Of a stretch of 64,000 nt of DNA, positions 1 to 13,400 are shown in pieces. Positions within the stretch are counted from its first letter, which is position 1, and every line of letters starts with the position of its first letter. The position numbers and the translations under genes were made by a program. This DNA comes from Plotosus lineatus (taxonomy: Eukaryota; Chordata; Actinopteri; Siluriformes; Plotosidae). Below the pieces are notes generated by a model. It searched no databases. It was not told the origin of the DNA and saw only the letters and a program-made list of their open reading frames with translations. The DNA lies in the NCBI GenBank assembly GCA_024760905.1, contig CM045733.1, positions 34,185,501-34,249,500 on the forward strand, in the 5' to 3' direction.

Positions 1-1373
1 CCATAGAGGAATTCCAACAACCCCACAGAGGATCTCATTTACTGTAAGTACAACATCCCACACAGATCCACTTAAAATCCTCAGCAGGTGGATTTGCTGC
101 CTCCTTTTAATTAATGTCAGTAATCATAATAATAATAATTCTAGGCCAAAGATGTTTGCAATACAGATTTTCATTTTTAAAGGTATTCTGTTTCGTGAAA
201 AGATACTATTACCCAACATTGTGTTTCTGCTCTAGATCCTTAGATAGTAATCTGTACGTCAAGCTGTCCATGTTTATTATATTTACAGTTATCATCCATG
301 GATCTCATTTAAATCCACAGTGAAAACTCTTTAGTTCTGTGCCTTTGAAAGCTCCATTTCAATTCGGCGAGATAACTATGTCGTTTCATTCTGTGGTCCC
401 CTTGACACCCTGTCTGAATTCCCTGCAGAATATCACGAGTTTGTGGTGGAACCACCATGCAGGATATGTACTTGTTAAGTAACAGTATTGTACTTCTCAC
501 TGTATCAGATTAATGCCAACCAATCATTGTTCATGTTTTTACATGTCGTAAGTGAGAAGGGTCAAGCAATTAAAGCTACTGAGAAACCTGTTTTAGGAGT
601 TGTCAAAGTACGCAAGAAAATAAAAAGAAATTCTTACATGCTAACCTTCTTGGTGGGATGTTCTGTAATGTTCTTTGATTATGTCACACGACAAGATCCA
701 TTCAGCATTTTATATACCCTGATGCTGGAATCCCCGGCCGGATGGATTCATGTAGTCTGAGTTAATCCAAATCGAAACACGTGAACCAGAAATACTCTTC
801 TCTGAAATGCATTCTTTTACTGGCTATACATTCTCACAGGCATACAGTCACACCCCCTACCCCAGGCCTCAATTATAAACTAAAGATGAAGATACATTAA
901 ATGTTGAATTACTCAAAGGCTTTAATGATCCTGAACATGCCAGGGTTCAGGCCTTGACTGTGACCCTGACCATGAACTAAAAATGGGCCAATACTTAACC
1001 AGGGCAGCCCTGGGTTACTGCTGGAATTTCAAGGCCTTGACCAGCGCTAGAGTTTTTTCTTTACAGGAATAACTGTAATGATGCTCACTGCACTCAGGTA
1101 TTTAAAAACTGACGTTTCCACCCCCCCCAGCCAGGAGCCGCATAGTTTCAGCAGAATGAACAGACAGATCTGTCTGCGGCATCCCCATATGTCTTCCTGT
1201 GGATCAAAAGAGTGCTGTTCCTATCAACTTCCCTTTGAGGAGAGCTAAGCTCTGACTAGGAAAGTTGGTGACCTGTGAATCCACTTGGAGAAAATGAAAG
1301 CAGACATATTCAATTTGTACAAAAGAACCATGGCTAGCTTGGTATATGAACACCGCAGCAGAAACCCTGTAAT

Positions 1374-1379
1374 TTTATT
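1374..1379 (-). terminator. Possible fgf6 poly(A) signal
   Basis: AATAAA on the minus strand lies about 1.57 kb after the fgf6 stop and is the first clear canonical hexamer I find in that direction. Variant hexamers nearer the stop cannot be excluded. Confidence 0.25.
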
Positions 1380-1508
1380 TGCCGGTAACAGCAGAAGTAG
1401 CCTTTAGACAGCACTGTGCCACTGCAGTGCAGCTGCAGCAAAGAGGCTTAGCCTTGCAGCCTGTCTCTCACACACTCCCACTTCCCTGGGGACACTGCCA
1501 CGAGCCAC

Positions 1509-1519
1509 TACTCTCTCTC

Positions 1520-1563
<44 letters not shown>

Positions 1564-1573
1564 CATACACACA
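1509..1573. repeat. (CT)n-(CA)n microsatellite
   Basis: CT repeats with one CG interruption run into CA repeats. Confidence 0.95.
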
Positions 1574-2099
1574 TGAATAAATAAATATGTCCTGAACCTT
1601 CATACACCCTGACCCCACCACTAATAGCAGACACTAACATTGATGGCCTCTTTGTGCAATCTGAAACACGCTTTGCCATTAACAGCAGACAGTAAAGCGT
1701 CAAGCTCCTCGCTTCCAGTTTTTTGCGGGTTTTTTTGGCCGAGCGCTTCATATGTACAGCAGTTTCATTGTTTGAGAGGACTAGCACCTACTATAAAAAC
1801 AAGCTTATTTTAGTATATATCAAGTGTACCATCTTCAGCCATTCCATTGACGAGCATTAGTGGTGCAGTGTCTCAAATTTTAAAAAAGAAATATTTTTCA
1901 GTACTCAAAGAACAAAAACAAAACAAAACAAAAAAAGAAAAGATAAAAACAACCCACCCCTGTAGCGAGAGGACACAAGCAAAAGGTACACCAGGTGTAC
2001 AGTAACTCTTGGCCACTGGAAAAAATAGTGTTGCACCCTATCTCTTTCAAACATACCTCATAGATGACCCAGTACACTAAAGAGCCAAACTGATGATTG

Positions 2100-2123
2100 T
2101 TTTTTTTTTTTTTTTTTTTTTTT
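2100..2123. repeat. T homopolymer
   Basis: About 24 T bases in a row, in the fgf6 3' flank. Confidence 0.9.
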
Positions 2124-2944
2124 TGTTGAACACTGTCAAGGGTGACTCAGAGTCGGCTCACAGGTGAAAAAAAAAATCAAGCTGAGATTGAACAGCCATC
2201 ACCCCCCACCCTAATATCCCCCACCGCCCTCCCTCCACCCCTCCCATCTCTGTTAGAGAGTCCTTCCAGAGCCTTGGCTAACATGTCAGCCCTATTTCTG
2301 ACTCCCTGGGGCATTCGGAGAATGCATGTTAAGGGGCGGCGTGGAGGAATGCCAAGGCACCTCAGCTCATCATGCAGCAAAAAAGGATCCATGTTGCTTT
2401 AAGTGTTCTCAAATTTCCATGGCAGGAGACCCAGAAAAAAACAAACAAACAAATCAACAACAACAAAAAAACCTAGATGTGTTAAAATATCTAACCTGAC
2501 AGTGCAAATGAAACTATCAAGCTTGCTTTGGCATAGACAAAAACTCATCTTCTTCATAACTCCATGAATCCCTTTAAACCAAATATGGCTCTGAGGTAAT
2601 AAAAAAAGCATAACGCTGAAAAGGACATCATCTGTCTCTTCCAGTGATTCCATATGTTCCTGTTAAAAGCACCCGAGTAAGATGAGGAGGCTGGCAATGC
2701 CTCCATATCCATAAGCAGTAATGTAAAAAAATAATAAGAGGAAGCAGCAAAAATGGCATAAACATAAAAATCAAAAAAACTTTGGCTATCCAAATATACA
2801 TATACGTATAAAGTCACAATAAATATTATCGGTCTAGTATTCTTGCAGTCTCTTTTTGGTGGGTACATATTCATCGTTTTGGAGTCTTCCATGTCAGAGA
2901 TCAAAGCACATGTGCAAAATGAGAGTGCCTTCTGTCACTCGTGC

Positions 2945-3121
2945 TCATATTCGAGGGAGGAAGTGAGTGACTGTCATGGAGGTGCTGGCCTTGTTGCCTC
3001 TCTTCACTCTGCCGTGTTTGCTGAAAGCGATATAGAATCCCTTGTAAACGAAAGACTCGTAAGCATTATAATTATTTGGCAGCAAGGTCTCCTTGAACTT
3101 GCACTCATTTTTAAAGGTGGG
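2945..3121 (-). CDS. fgf6: fgf6 coding exon 3 with stop
   Basis: A T-rich tract and TTTAG acceptor precede 3121. The exon encodes [20 protein letters not shown] through VTHFLPRI and ends in TGA at 2947-2945. It sits 15.3 kb from exon 2 but continues the same frame (phase 0) and matches the FGF6 C-terminus residue by residue. Confidence 0.95.
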   Translation of the reverse strand, partial: PTFKNECKFKETLLPNNYNAYESFVYKGFYIAFSKHGRVKRGNKASTSMTVTHFLPRI

Positions 3122-6100
3122 CTAAAAAAAGAAAGGAGACAGAACACGGTCAGTATCATGAATGAATGAAAATATATTACATGCAAAATTAAATGTAAAG
3201 ATGCAATTGTACCTCATTGTAATCATGCCATATTTATATTAGCAACACTTCATCATCATACTCGTCACATTTTGGTTGTACAATACAGTAAAGTACAGTA
3301 ACATGCTCATGTTCAAGGTGAATGGTGGAACTGATTTATGTAGCGTACACATTAAAACATGACACAGACGAAAATAAACTTCACTAACACTCCATTTTAG
3401 TTAGCTTTCTGTTTTTGTGTTGTGTTCCATATACTAATACTTTTCAATCTTTATTGTTTTACCGTGACGTCATATTAACGATGTCCCCAGTATTCTGTCC
3501 ATCCACCCCTATATAGGCATAAATAAGGGTGTAAGTTACACTGCCATGCCAAAAAAAAAGGACATCCCCTGGATTAAAATGAGCAAATTTGGAGAATCAC
3601 TGCAGAATATGCTTAGGCTGGCAACATTTTTAAGCCAAATTGATGCAGTGAGTACCTTCTCCATTTTGAAACAACCATGCTGAAAGAAGTATCCTATAGT
3701 CATGGAAAGATACCTTTGTGTTTCTGGAGGGTTATATTATTGGTCTGTATCAGGTCAGTAAAGCAATTAAGAATATTTCTGAAACTACAACTGAGTTAAG
3801 AACTGTTTTACACATTATTGAACGTTGAAAGGATAGTGTAGTGCTGATCCGCCAATTTCATGTATCATGTAAACACTTGTTGAAGTTAAACTGTGAAAAA
3901 ATAAACAGTAGATCTAACAGTTGTATTTATTAGTAAAAGTAAAAGTATTTCGGGACACATTGAGAAAATAACTCAAGAGATTTGAACTAAATAATTGTGT
4001 GGCCATAAAAAAATCATTTATTAATGAAAATAATTTGAATAAAAGGCTCCAATTTTCCTTTTAGCATAAACATCAGGTGAAAACAATTATGCAATTAGAT
4101 GTGTCTACATTTTCTTTTATCAGATGGATATATTAGGGTAAGACAAAAAAATACATGAATAGATGTCACCATCATGCAGTGAGGACACTTTACAGGCTTA
4201 TAATGACATTGCTATGATTTGGAGTAGCTTCACTAGGTCAGGTCGACGCTGAATGCCATTATGTGGCAATAAAATAAAGGGGTTTTTTTTGCTCGTGGTT
4301 TTTCTGTGTAGCGTTTGCATGTTCTCTCCATGTTTGTGTGGGATTCCTGCAGCTACGCCAATTTCTGCCCACAATCCAAAAACATGCACATTAGGCTAAT
4401 CAGCTGTTCCAAATCACCCCAAGGTGTGAGTGTAAATAATTGTGTGTGGGTTGGCCATGTGATGGCCTGGCGAGATGTCCAGAGCGTACCCCATTCCGCT
4501 CAGAGATGGGTGCCAGCTTCCCCTGACCGTAATTAGGATTAAGTGGCTTAGAAAATAAATGAATGAATGGTTCTGATAGTATGATGAATCATTTTCACAC
4601 ATAAACTAGCACCACATAGAACTGATCTTGAAGCTGTTAAAAATTCTGGAGATTTTACACGGTAGTTGAAGTTTCTCTTCCCTACCATCTACATCTCAGT
4701 AAAAAATAATAATAATACAACCTCACACTGAAATAAAAATTTGTGACACTATAAATGTTCATTGAAATAATCCCATGGCAAATGCGTGGTGCAAGGGCGT
4801 AGGCTGAGGGGGTGCACAGGGTGCACATGCACCCCCACACAGCAGGAGTTGAGTTCCGCTGGACAAGAAATTATGTGTGTTCACAATCTTATAAATAAAC
4901 TTAATGACTGTTATTGAAGAGAAAGTCGGAGATAAGTTCCGCATGACGAAAGTCAGGAAGTAAACCGGAAATTAACGTGTAACAGGCACTGCGCATGTGC
5001 ACGCCCGAGCTGACCAATCAACAAACATAATATTATCAATAAGCAATAATACCATTTTTCCCTGAAAATAAGACTCAACCACAACATAAAACCAGGAGTG
5101 ATTTTACAAGATGATTTTAATATCAGCCCTCCCCTAAGCCCTAAGCCCTAAGCACTAGTTGAGAGCGTGATGTCACAGGGTCACGTGACTTATGTTTACA
5201 TGCCATATTGGACGGCATGATCCAGACGGCGCTCGCTCATTCAACATTGCTAAACATTTTAAAATATCGTGTTGTGCTGTTGGCTGTGAAAATAGACAGA
5301 GGAGTAAAGCCTGCACTGTCATTTTATTGTTTTCCATCTGACCCGGACAGAAAAGCCAAGTGGAACACAGCGGTAAATAGGAAACACTGGAATTGTACAA
5401 AATACAGTAGAATATGCAGCGAACACTTTGTGTCAGGTAAATATATATATACTGTATATAAATAAAATATGTGAATTTATACAACCATTATAAGCAGTGA
5501 TAATTTTAATTTATAATTGCATAAGCGCTTGTTTGTGTAGCTCTATTTGGGGATAGAACCCGCGCCTTATCCGTTATGAGGTTGTACTGTACTGTACTGG
5601 ACTGTACTGTAGTCTCTCTTCCCGGTTCCTGGCTCCCATTGTTGAATACAGCTTACAAATCCGGCAGCAACATACTTGTAAGCTTCCATTTATTTGTAAG
5701 ATTTTAACTTTTTGCCAGTAAATGGAGACGGGCTGTGGACAAGAGGTATACAAACATCCAAGTAGGCAAAAGCAGGAAGGGAAGAATGGTCGCATTCAAA
5801 CACATTCCTAAATATTGACTGCGGCATTAGATATGGATCGGCGATCCCCAGCCGCTTTATTTTACTCTGATACCTCGCCCTCTGGTCACCTGTCAGATGA
5901 TTGACAACATCTGACAATATTATAGTGTCATTGCTTTTGCCTTCAACACTCTCGCATATGTTGCTTTTGCTGTCATTATCGGTTGTTGTTGAAGCCATGC
6001 TTAGTGAATCGTGTGTGTGTGTGTGTTCTGGATCACGCTTGCCGTCCAAGATGGCGCATGAAGATATTGGGGTCATGTGACTGCAAATTGGTGTCACGTG

Positions 6101-9100
6101 GGATATTGGGGTAACGTGCCCCTAGGACTCGAGTTCTGGTCAACCAAGATGTGCACACCCCCCCCCCCCCACGGTCAGACCAGCCTACACCCTTGGTTGT
6201 GTCATCACAGCTAAAGGTAGACCAACAATATAATATAACGATTAAGGCACTGCCTAAAAATAGAACTGAAAAAAAAATTACTTTTCCTTTTATCAGCCAT
6301 CGATGACATAATATCATGCAATGTTACCATCATCATTATAACCCTCCCCCCCAAAAGGTTTCAACATTATCTGAAAGTATTACACTGTTGAGATAAGATT
6401 TCTTTTATGGAAACCCAATATCATCATAGGGTAGCAACATTCCTTTGAGTAGGTTTGATTCCGTAAGAAAGTTGTACTTGCAAGAAACGTTCCATGCTTC
6501 CTGATGTAATGCGTACATCATTTTTTTGGCAGGACAGTACAAAGGAAAAGATTCCAGCCAATGCAGTCAGAGAATTTGATTAAATTTTTACTTGGTAATA
6601 AACAAAATAGTGTTATCAATTTCTGTTCAATAATTAATTAAAGTAAAAAGACTAATAAGGTTTGTTGGGGATTGTGTGACAATATTTGCATTCATTCATC
6701 ACTTACTCATTTGTTGAATGGCTTAATCCTACTATTAGGGAAGGATGGAACCGCTCTCAGCTGACACTGGGAAAGGCCTTTACACCCTGAACAGCTCATC
6801 AGACAATTGTATGCTAACATACACATTCATTCACAATTAAACTCACACCTAGGGACAATTTATAAACAGCCAATTAGATTAATGTTCAAGTCTTTGGATG
6901 GTAGGAGGAAACAGGAGTACCTGGAGGAAACTCACACAAGCATGGTGAGAACATGTAGACCCCAGACAGAAACATTGAGCCTGGGACTCAAACCAAGAAG
7001 CTTTTCGCTGTGAGGTAGACATGCTAACCACTACGCCATTGTGTTGCCGTACTGTATTCATATGCACTACTTTTAAATAGATAATGAACTGTGAAAAAAC
7101 TTGTTTTCAACATATGTGAGGCGCTTCACCGAATGTAGGTGCTTGTCGCAAGTGACGTATGGTGCTTGTGAGACAAAGCGCAGCTTATCCGGACTTCCGA
7201 TCTTTCAAGTGAGCAAGTGAAGGTTGATACATATATATATACATATATACACAATACAAACATTGATATATATATATATATACACAAACCAGTGTCTCTC
7301 CCTCACGCCGGTCCCAAGCCCGGATAAATGCAGAGGGTTGCGTCAGGAAGGGCATCCGGCGTAAAACAAATGCCAAATAAACTATGCGAATCACAAGAAA
7401 GAATGACATACCGGATCGGTCGAGGCCCGGGTTAACAACGACCGCCATCAGTGCCGTCAACCAACAGGGTGCTGATGGAAATTGGACTACTGTTGGTCGA
7501 AGACGTCGAAGAAGGAGAGGCGGGAGGCGTGTCCGTTGCCAGAGAGAGAAGAGGAAAGGCATGAGTCTAGGACTGAAAGTAGGGACTTTGAATATTGGAA
7601 CTATGACAGGAAAAGGTAGAGAGCTGGCTGACATGATGCAGAGGAGGAAGGTGGACATACTGTGTGTTCAGGAGACCAGGTGGAAAGGTCGCAAGGCTAG
7701 AAGCATAGGAGCAGGGTTTAAGCTGTTTTATCATGGTGTGGATGGGAAGAGAAATGGAGTCGGAGTCATCTTGAAGGAGGAGTTTGCCAGGAATGTTCTA
7801 GAAGTGAAAAGAGTGTCAGACAGACTGATGAGTCTCAAGTTAGAAATTAAAGGTGTGATGGTCAATGTTGTTAGTGCTTATGCCCCACAGACAGGATGTG
7901 AGCGAGAAGAGAAGGAGAGATTCTGGAGGGAGTTAGATGAAGTGATGCAGAGTACCCCAGAGGTGAAAGAGTGGTCATTGGGGCAGACTTCAATGGACAT
8001 GTTGGTGCAGGAAACAGAGGGGACGAGGAAGTGATGGGTAGGTTTGGTATCCAGGACAGGAACGCAGAAGGACAGATGTTGGTAGATTTTGCAAAAAAGA
8101 TGGAAATGGCTGTGGTGAATACTTTCTTCCAGAAGAGAGAGGAGCATAGGGTGACTTATAAAAGTGGAGGTAGGAGCACACAGGTAGACTACATCTTGTG
8201 CAGGCGATGTAATTTAAAGGAAGTCAGTGACTGCAAAGTAGTAGCGGGTGAGAGTGTTGCCAAACAGCATAGGATGGTGGTGTGCAGGATGATGCTGATG
8301 GTGAGGAAGGTGAAGAAGGCAAAGGCAGAGCAGAAGACAAAGTGGTGGAAGTTGAAAAGGAAGAGTGTCGGGTTGTCTTCAAGGAGGAGTTGAAACAGGC
8401 TTTGGGTGGTCAGGAAGTGCTTCCAGATGACTGGACAACTACAGCGAATGTGATCAGGAGACAGGTAGGAGAATACTTGGTGTGTCATTTGGAAGGAAAG
8501 TAGATAAGGAGACTTGGTGGTGGAATGAGGAAGTGCAGGAGTGTGTACAAAGGAAGAGATTAGCTAAGAAGAAGTGGGACATTGACAAAACCGAAGAGAG
8601 TAAACAGGAGTACAGGGAGACACAGCGTAAGGCAAAGGTAGCAGTGTCAAAGGCCAAACAGAGCGCGTTTGATGACTTGTATGCTCGGCTGGAAAGTAAG
8701 GAGGGAGAAAATGAATTATACAGGTTGGCACAGCAGAGAAATAGAGATGGGAAGGACGTGCAGCAAGTTAGATTGATAAAGGACAGAGAGGGAAATGTAT
8801 TGACTGATGACAGAAGTGTGCTGGGAAGATGGAAAGAGTACTTTGAAGAGCTGATGAATGAGGAAAATGAGAGAGAGAAAAGAGTAGAAGAGGTGACTGT
8901 TGAGGACCAGGAAGTAGCAAAGATTAGTAAGGGTGAAGTGAGGAGGGCATTGAAGAGGATGAAGAATGGAAAGGCAGTTGGTCCTGATGACATACCGGTG
9001 GAGGTATGGAAGTGTCTAGGAGAGGTAGCAGTAGATTTTCTGACAAGAACATTTAATAAGGTCTTAGAGAGTGAGAGGATGCCAGAGGAATGGAGGAGAA

Positions 9101-10405
9101 GTGTGCTGGTGCCCATTTTTAAGAACAAGGGAGACGTGCAGAGTTGTGGCAACTACAGAGGGATAAAGTTGATGAGCCATACGATGAAGTTATGGGAAAG
9201 AACAGTGGAAGCTAGACTAAGGGCAGAAGTCAGCATTTGTGAACAACAGTTTGGTTTCATGCCCAGAAAGAGCACCACAGATGCAGTGTTTGCCTTGAGG
9301 ATGTTAATGGAGAAGTACAGAGAAGGTCAGAGGGAGCTGCATTGTGCCTTTGTGGATCTGGAGAAAGCATATGACAGGGTGCCAAGAGAAGAACTGTGGT
9401 ATTGCATGAGGAAGTCTGGAGTGGCAGAGAAGTATGTTAGAGTGGTGCAGGACATGTATGAGAGATGTAAGACAGTGGTGAGGTGTGCTGTCGGTGTGAC
9501 AGAAGAGTTCAAGGTGGAGGTGGGACTGCATCAAGGGTCAGCTCTCAGCCCCTTCTTGTTCGCTATGGTGATGGACAGGCTGACAGACGAGGTTAGACAA
9601 GATTCCCCATGGACTATGATGTTTGCAGATGACATTGTAATCTGTAGTGAGAGCAGAGAACAAGTGCAGGAAAATCTAGAGAGGTGGAGGTATGCCCTGG
9701 AAAGGAGGGGAATGAAGATTAGCCTCAGTAAGACAGAATACATGTGCATGAATGCCAAGGACCAAAGAGGAACGGTGAGAGTACAGGGAGCAGAGATAAG
9801 AAAGGTGGAGGATTTTAAGTACTTAGGCTCAACAATCCAGAGCAATGGAGAGTGTGGAAAAGAGGTCAAGAAGCGTGTGCAGGCAGGTTGGAATGGTTGG
9901 AGAAAAGTGTCCGGTGTGATGTGTGATAGGAGGGTATCGGCAAAAATGAAAGGAAAAGTGTACAAAACGGTGTTGAGGCCAACGATGCTGTATGGGTTAG
10001 AAACAGTGGCCCTGGGGAAAAGACAGGAGGCAGAGTTGGAGGTAGCAGAGATGAAAATGTTGAGGTTCTCTTTGGGAGTAACGAGGATGGATAGGATTAG
10101 GAATGAGCACGTCAGAGGGACAGCACATGTAAGACGTTTTGGAGACAAAGTCAGAGAGGCTAGATTGAGATGGTTTGGACATGTACAGAGGAGGGATAGT
10201 GAGTATATTGGTAATAGGATGCTGAGGCTGGAACTACCAGGCAAAAGGCCTAGAGGAAGACCAAAGAGACGATTCATGGATGTGGTAAAGGAGGACATGA
10301 AGGTCGTTGGTGTAAGAGAAGAAGATGCAAAGGATAGGGTGAGATGGAGGCAGATGATTCGCTGTGGCGACCCCTGAAGGGAAAAGCCGAAAGGAAAAGA
10401 AGAAG

Positions 10406-10436
<31 letters not shown>

Positions 10437-13400
10437 CAGAACTTATCTTGTGGAATGTATTTCCTGTGTCACTCACATTAAAGCATTAATGAAACAAGGA
10501 CAAGCAACAAGTGGTAAGGTGCTGGATTACTGATCCCAAGGTTGGGGGTTCAAGCCTCACTGTCAATAGTTGTTACGACCATCCCCCATTGCAACTAAAT
10601 GGGTTATCAAAAAGTGATGGCCAAGTCTCTCACTATGTAAAAGAACCATTGCTCACTTTCGTCAAGAGTAGGCTGCATAGCCGTCAGCATGTTTCTGCCC
10701 TGCGATGGCCTGGCAAGCTGTCCAGAGTGTACTCTGCCCTTGCTCAGAGTGGCCTGAGATGGGTGCGAGCCTCCCCGGGACCATAATTAGGATTAAGTGG
10801 TTCAGACAATGAATGGAAACAAGAGCACTCAGATAATGCAAATCTTCAAGTCAGCAATCCTCCATATTATTAAAAAAAAATCTCACAGTATTATAGAATC
10901 TTTTAAAAATTCCTATATCCAGAATTTCGGATCATTTGATAAAGCAGTGTTCCACGTCAATACCCCATGTTTCATTGAAAATATTTACAAATATTAACAT
11001 CTACGGGGAACTTTTTACCTAATCTCACAAACACAGGCACATATATAAGCCGTGGGGGAAATATAAGCTAGTTGACTGAGATATTTTGGAACTCCTTGTA
11101 AAGTGAACTGTAGTCAGAGCTGATGTCAGGTTTGTCAGACAATCCTCTAAACCATGGGCATGTATACTTTTGACAAGAGTGGAAATAAATCAAATTTGAT
11201 CCAGTGCTTTATTCTAAAGTCTCCAAATATATGTTAACTCTATTTATATGCATTCACTGGAATGAATTATCACTCCTCCAGGACATTGGTTGAACACATC
11301 ACAATAAACAGAATAAAATGCAGTGTGGGACGAGTGCAGGACAGTAGCTACACAGATCATGAGTTAAAAGCTGTAAAGCACTGTATTCTGAAACAATATC
11401 ACCAATATGCATTTTAAATGACAGGTTTATTTTTTTATTAGATATTCAGGACTCCTGTATATTTTTCCATTTTTAGCTGAACACTTTTTACTGGTATGAA
11501 ATACAACACTACACATACGTCATTAAGTAAAAATAGGATATGCTGCATCAAGTGCTACATTTTCAAGTTGGCAACTAATAAATGTAGCTGAAACCCAATT
11601 GTGCTATGATTGTACATTTTCCACTTTTTTGACCCATAAATGTTGGGACAGAATTGAATTGAATATTGGGCAATGCCCAGCTGTCAAATAACAAATGACT
11701 CATTCACTCATTTGCCAAACCAATTAATCCTACAAGGGCCAAGGAGAGGCTAAGTTGCTTATGCTAACTGAAACTGGGCAAAGACATGGTACATCTAGAC
11801 AGTTTGCCAGACCATTGCAGTGCCAACACACACAACCATTCACACTCACACCTAGAAGCAATTACGGAAAACAATTACCCTAATGTGCATGTCTTTGAAC
11901 TGTCGGAGGAAACCACTCAGAAATGCCCTTGCTCTCCACGCAGAAATGGCTTTAGCAAAGTCTTGAACCTAAGACCTTCTTGCTGTAAGGACAACGTGCT
12001 TACTATTGTCAGCATAACGAAGTTAATGCATGTTAATGTTTTCTCTCTGGTCTGTTTGAGCTGGCCATAAACACAAGGAGCATGGACCATTAAGGTTTCA
12101 GGCAAAATCATTGCAGTGTTAGCACAGAAAGTGAAAGGACTACAAACGTGGAGGAGGAAGCCAAACAGGTGGTCCAGCAGGCACATTCATAATCTAAAAC
12201 TGTGATTTTTTTTTATTTATTGGGAATTGTACTTTTTGTTGCACAACTATTGTCTGAAATTAAAAATAAAGTCTATCCTGGAATTTCACAAGTTGCATGT
12301 TTTCAAGGTCCTGTTTGAAAAAAAAAGGGGGGGTTGTCACTTGTTTTTATTTTACATTATATTGGGTGAAGCATGTAGCTTGTCTTTTTTTAGAGCATAA
12401 AGAAAAGTATTTAAAATTCTCTATGTGGTTCAAAGATAACAATTATCCACAGGTTAGATTAGAGACCCTGCTAAATTAGGACTTTTAAATTAGGAATTTT
12501 AAAAATAAAAGGTCAGAATGTCAAGACATGAGTAGGTTTTTGTGTAGAAGGCCATGGTGTGTGACAAATTTAGAGGGGTGAGTGAGAGGAAGCAAGGAAG
12601 CCCAATACCCAATACTGTATACCAATAACATTACTTAGCTTTCTGAATTTAATAAACATGGATGTTCATGCACAAAGTAGGAATGAAAAGTAGTGAATTG
12701 GGGTGAAATGAATGCAGACAGCAACAGGTAAAGGAAATAAACAATTATTTGATTATAAAAGATGATGTAAACAGTAAAAAGTCATATGTCATTTACAGGC
12801 AATAAAACACAAAGTGTAGCAATATCTTCTTAACACAGCTGTTTGAATAAGCAGAATCCAATCCTATGTTTGAACATTTTATTACTGAGCTAATGCTGTA
12901 AACTCTCAGGCTACTGCAAGGTGATAAAAATGGCAGCAAGACATTAATGGTTACTTTTAGCGCCAATTAAAATCCATGGATATTTCAAGCCCTTTCCTCT
13001 CATATAGAAATTTACAGACTTTTATGACCAAGTGAGTGAATAAGAAAAGTGAAACAAATTCATCAGTATTAATAGAATAAAAGAATATTGCTTGTTTGAG
13101 CCATAGCATGTAGTGAGCTTAAAATAATAAGGTTCATGTGGTTTTGAGTTCAAATGTTCCCTACAACACATGTGCTTACTTTCAGAAAACTAGCTTGTGT
13201 TTAAGACCTGATTATGAGCACCACCTAGACCAATATCAAGAAATTATCTAGACTTTAATTTTAGCACTATTGACTCTAAAAGACCTATTGACAAGTGCAG
13301 ATTTCTCACTCTCCTTACTACAGTCCTTTCCCATTAACATCAATGTAATTGCATTAATTACAGGTTACATTCATTACAATAAAGGTTCATTTTAATTCGT

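Larger units (their letters stand above)
1..2944. other. fgf6 3' flank and likely 3' UTR
   Basis: I see no exon of another gene. Short open frames (for example 488-760) lack splice context and family similarity. 1100-1320 and 2640-2940 look unique and could be 3' UTR. Confidence 0.6.
5170..6130. mobile_element. ISL2EU-like element, internally deleted
   Basis: Imperfect inverted repeats at 5180-5223 and 6031-6081 share GTCACRTGAC and TTGGACGGCA. Each is followed inward by a coding start: a THAP domain from the left and a second protein from the right. ISL2EU transposons carry a THAP-type protein plus a YqaJ-nuclease protein, which fits. Confidence 0.6.

Noticed and set aside
488..760. 90-codon open frame at the left edge as an exon of the next gene
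   Set aside because: No recognisable domain or convincing splice sites. AT-rich chance frame.
8454..10298. Long minus-strand open frames opposite LINE copy 1
   Set aside because: They mirror the LINE coding strand and show only Ser/Leu-rich antisense translation. The same occurs on the plus strand of copy 2 at 42756-45890.
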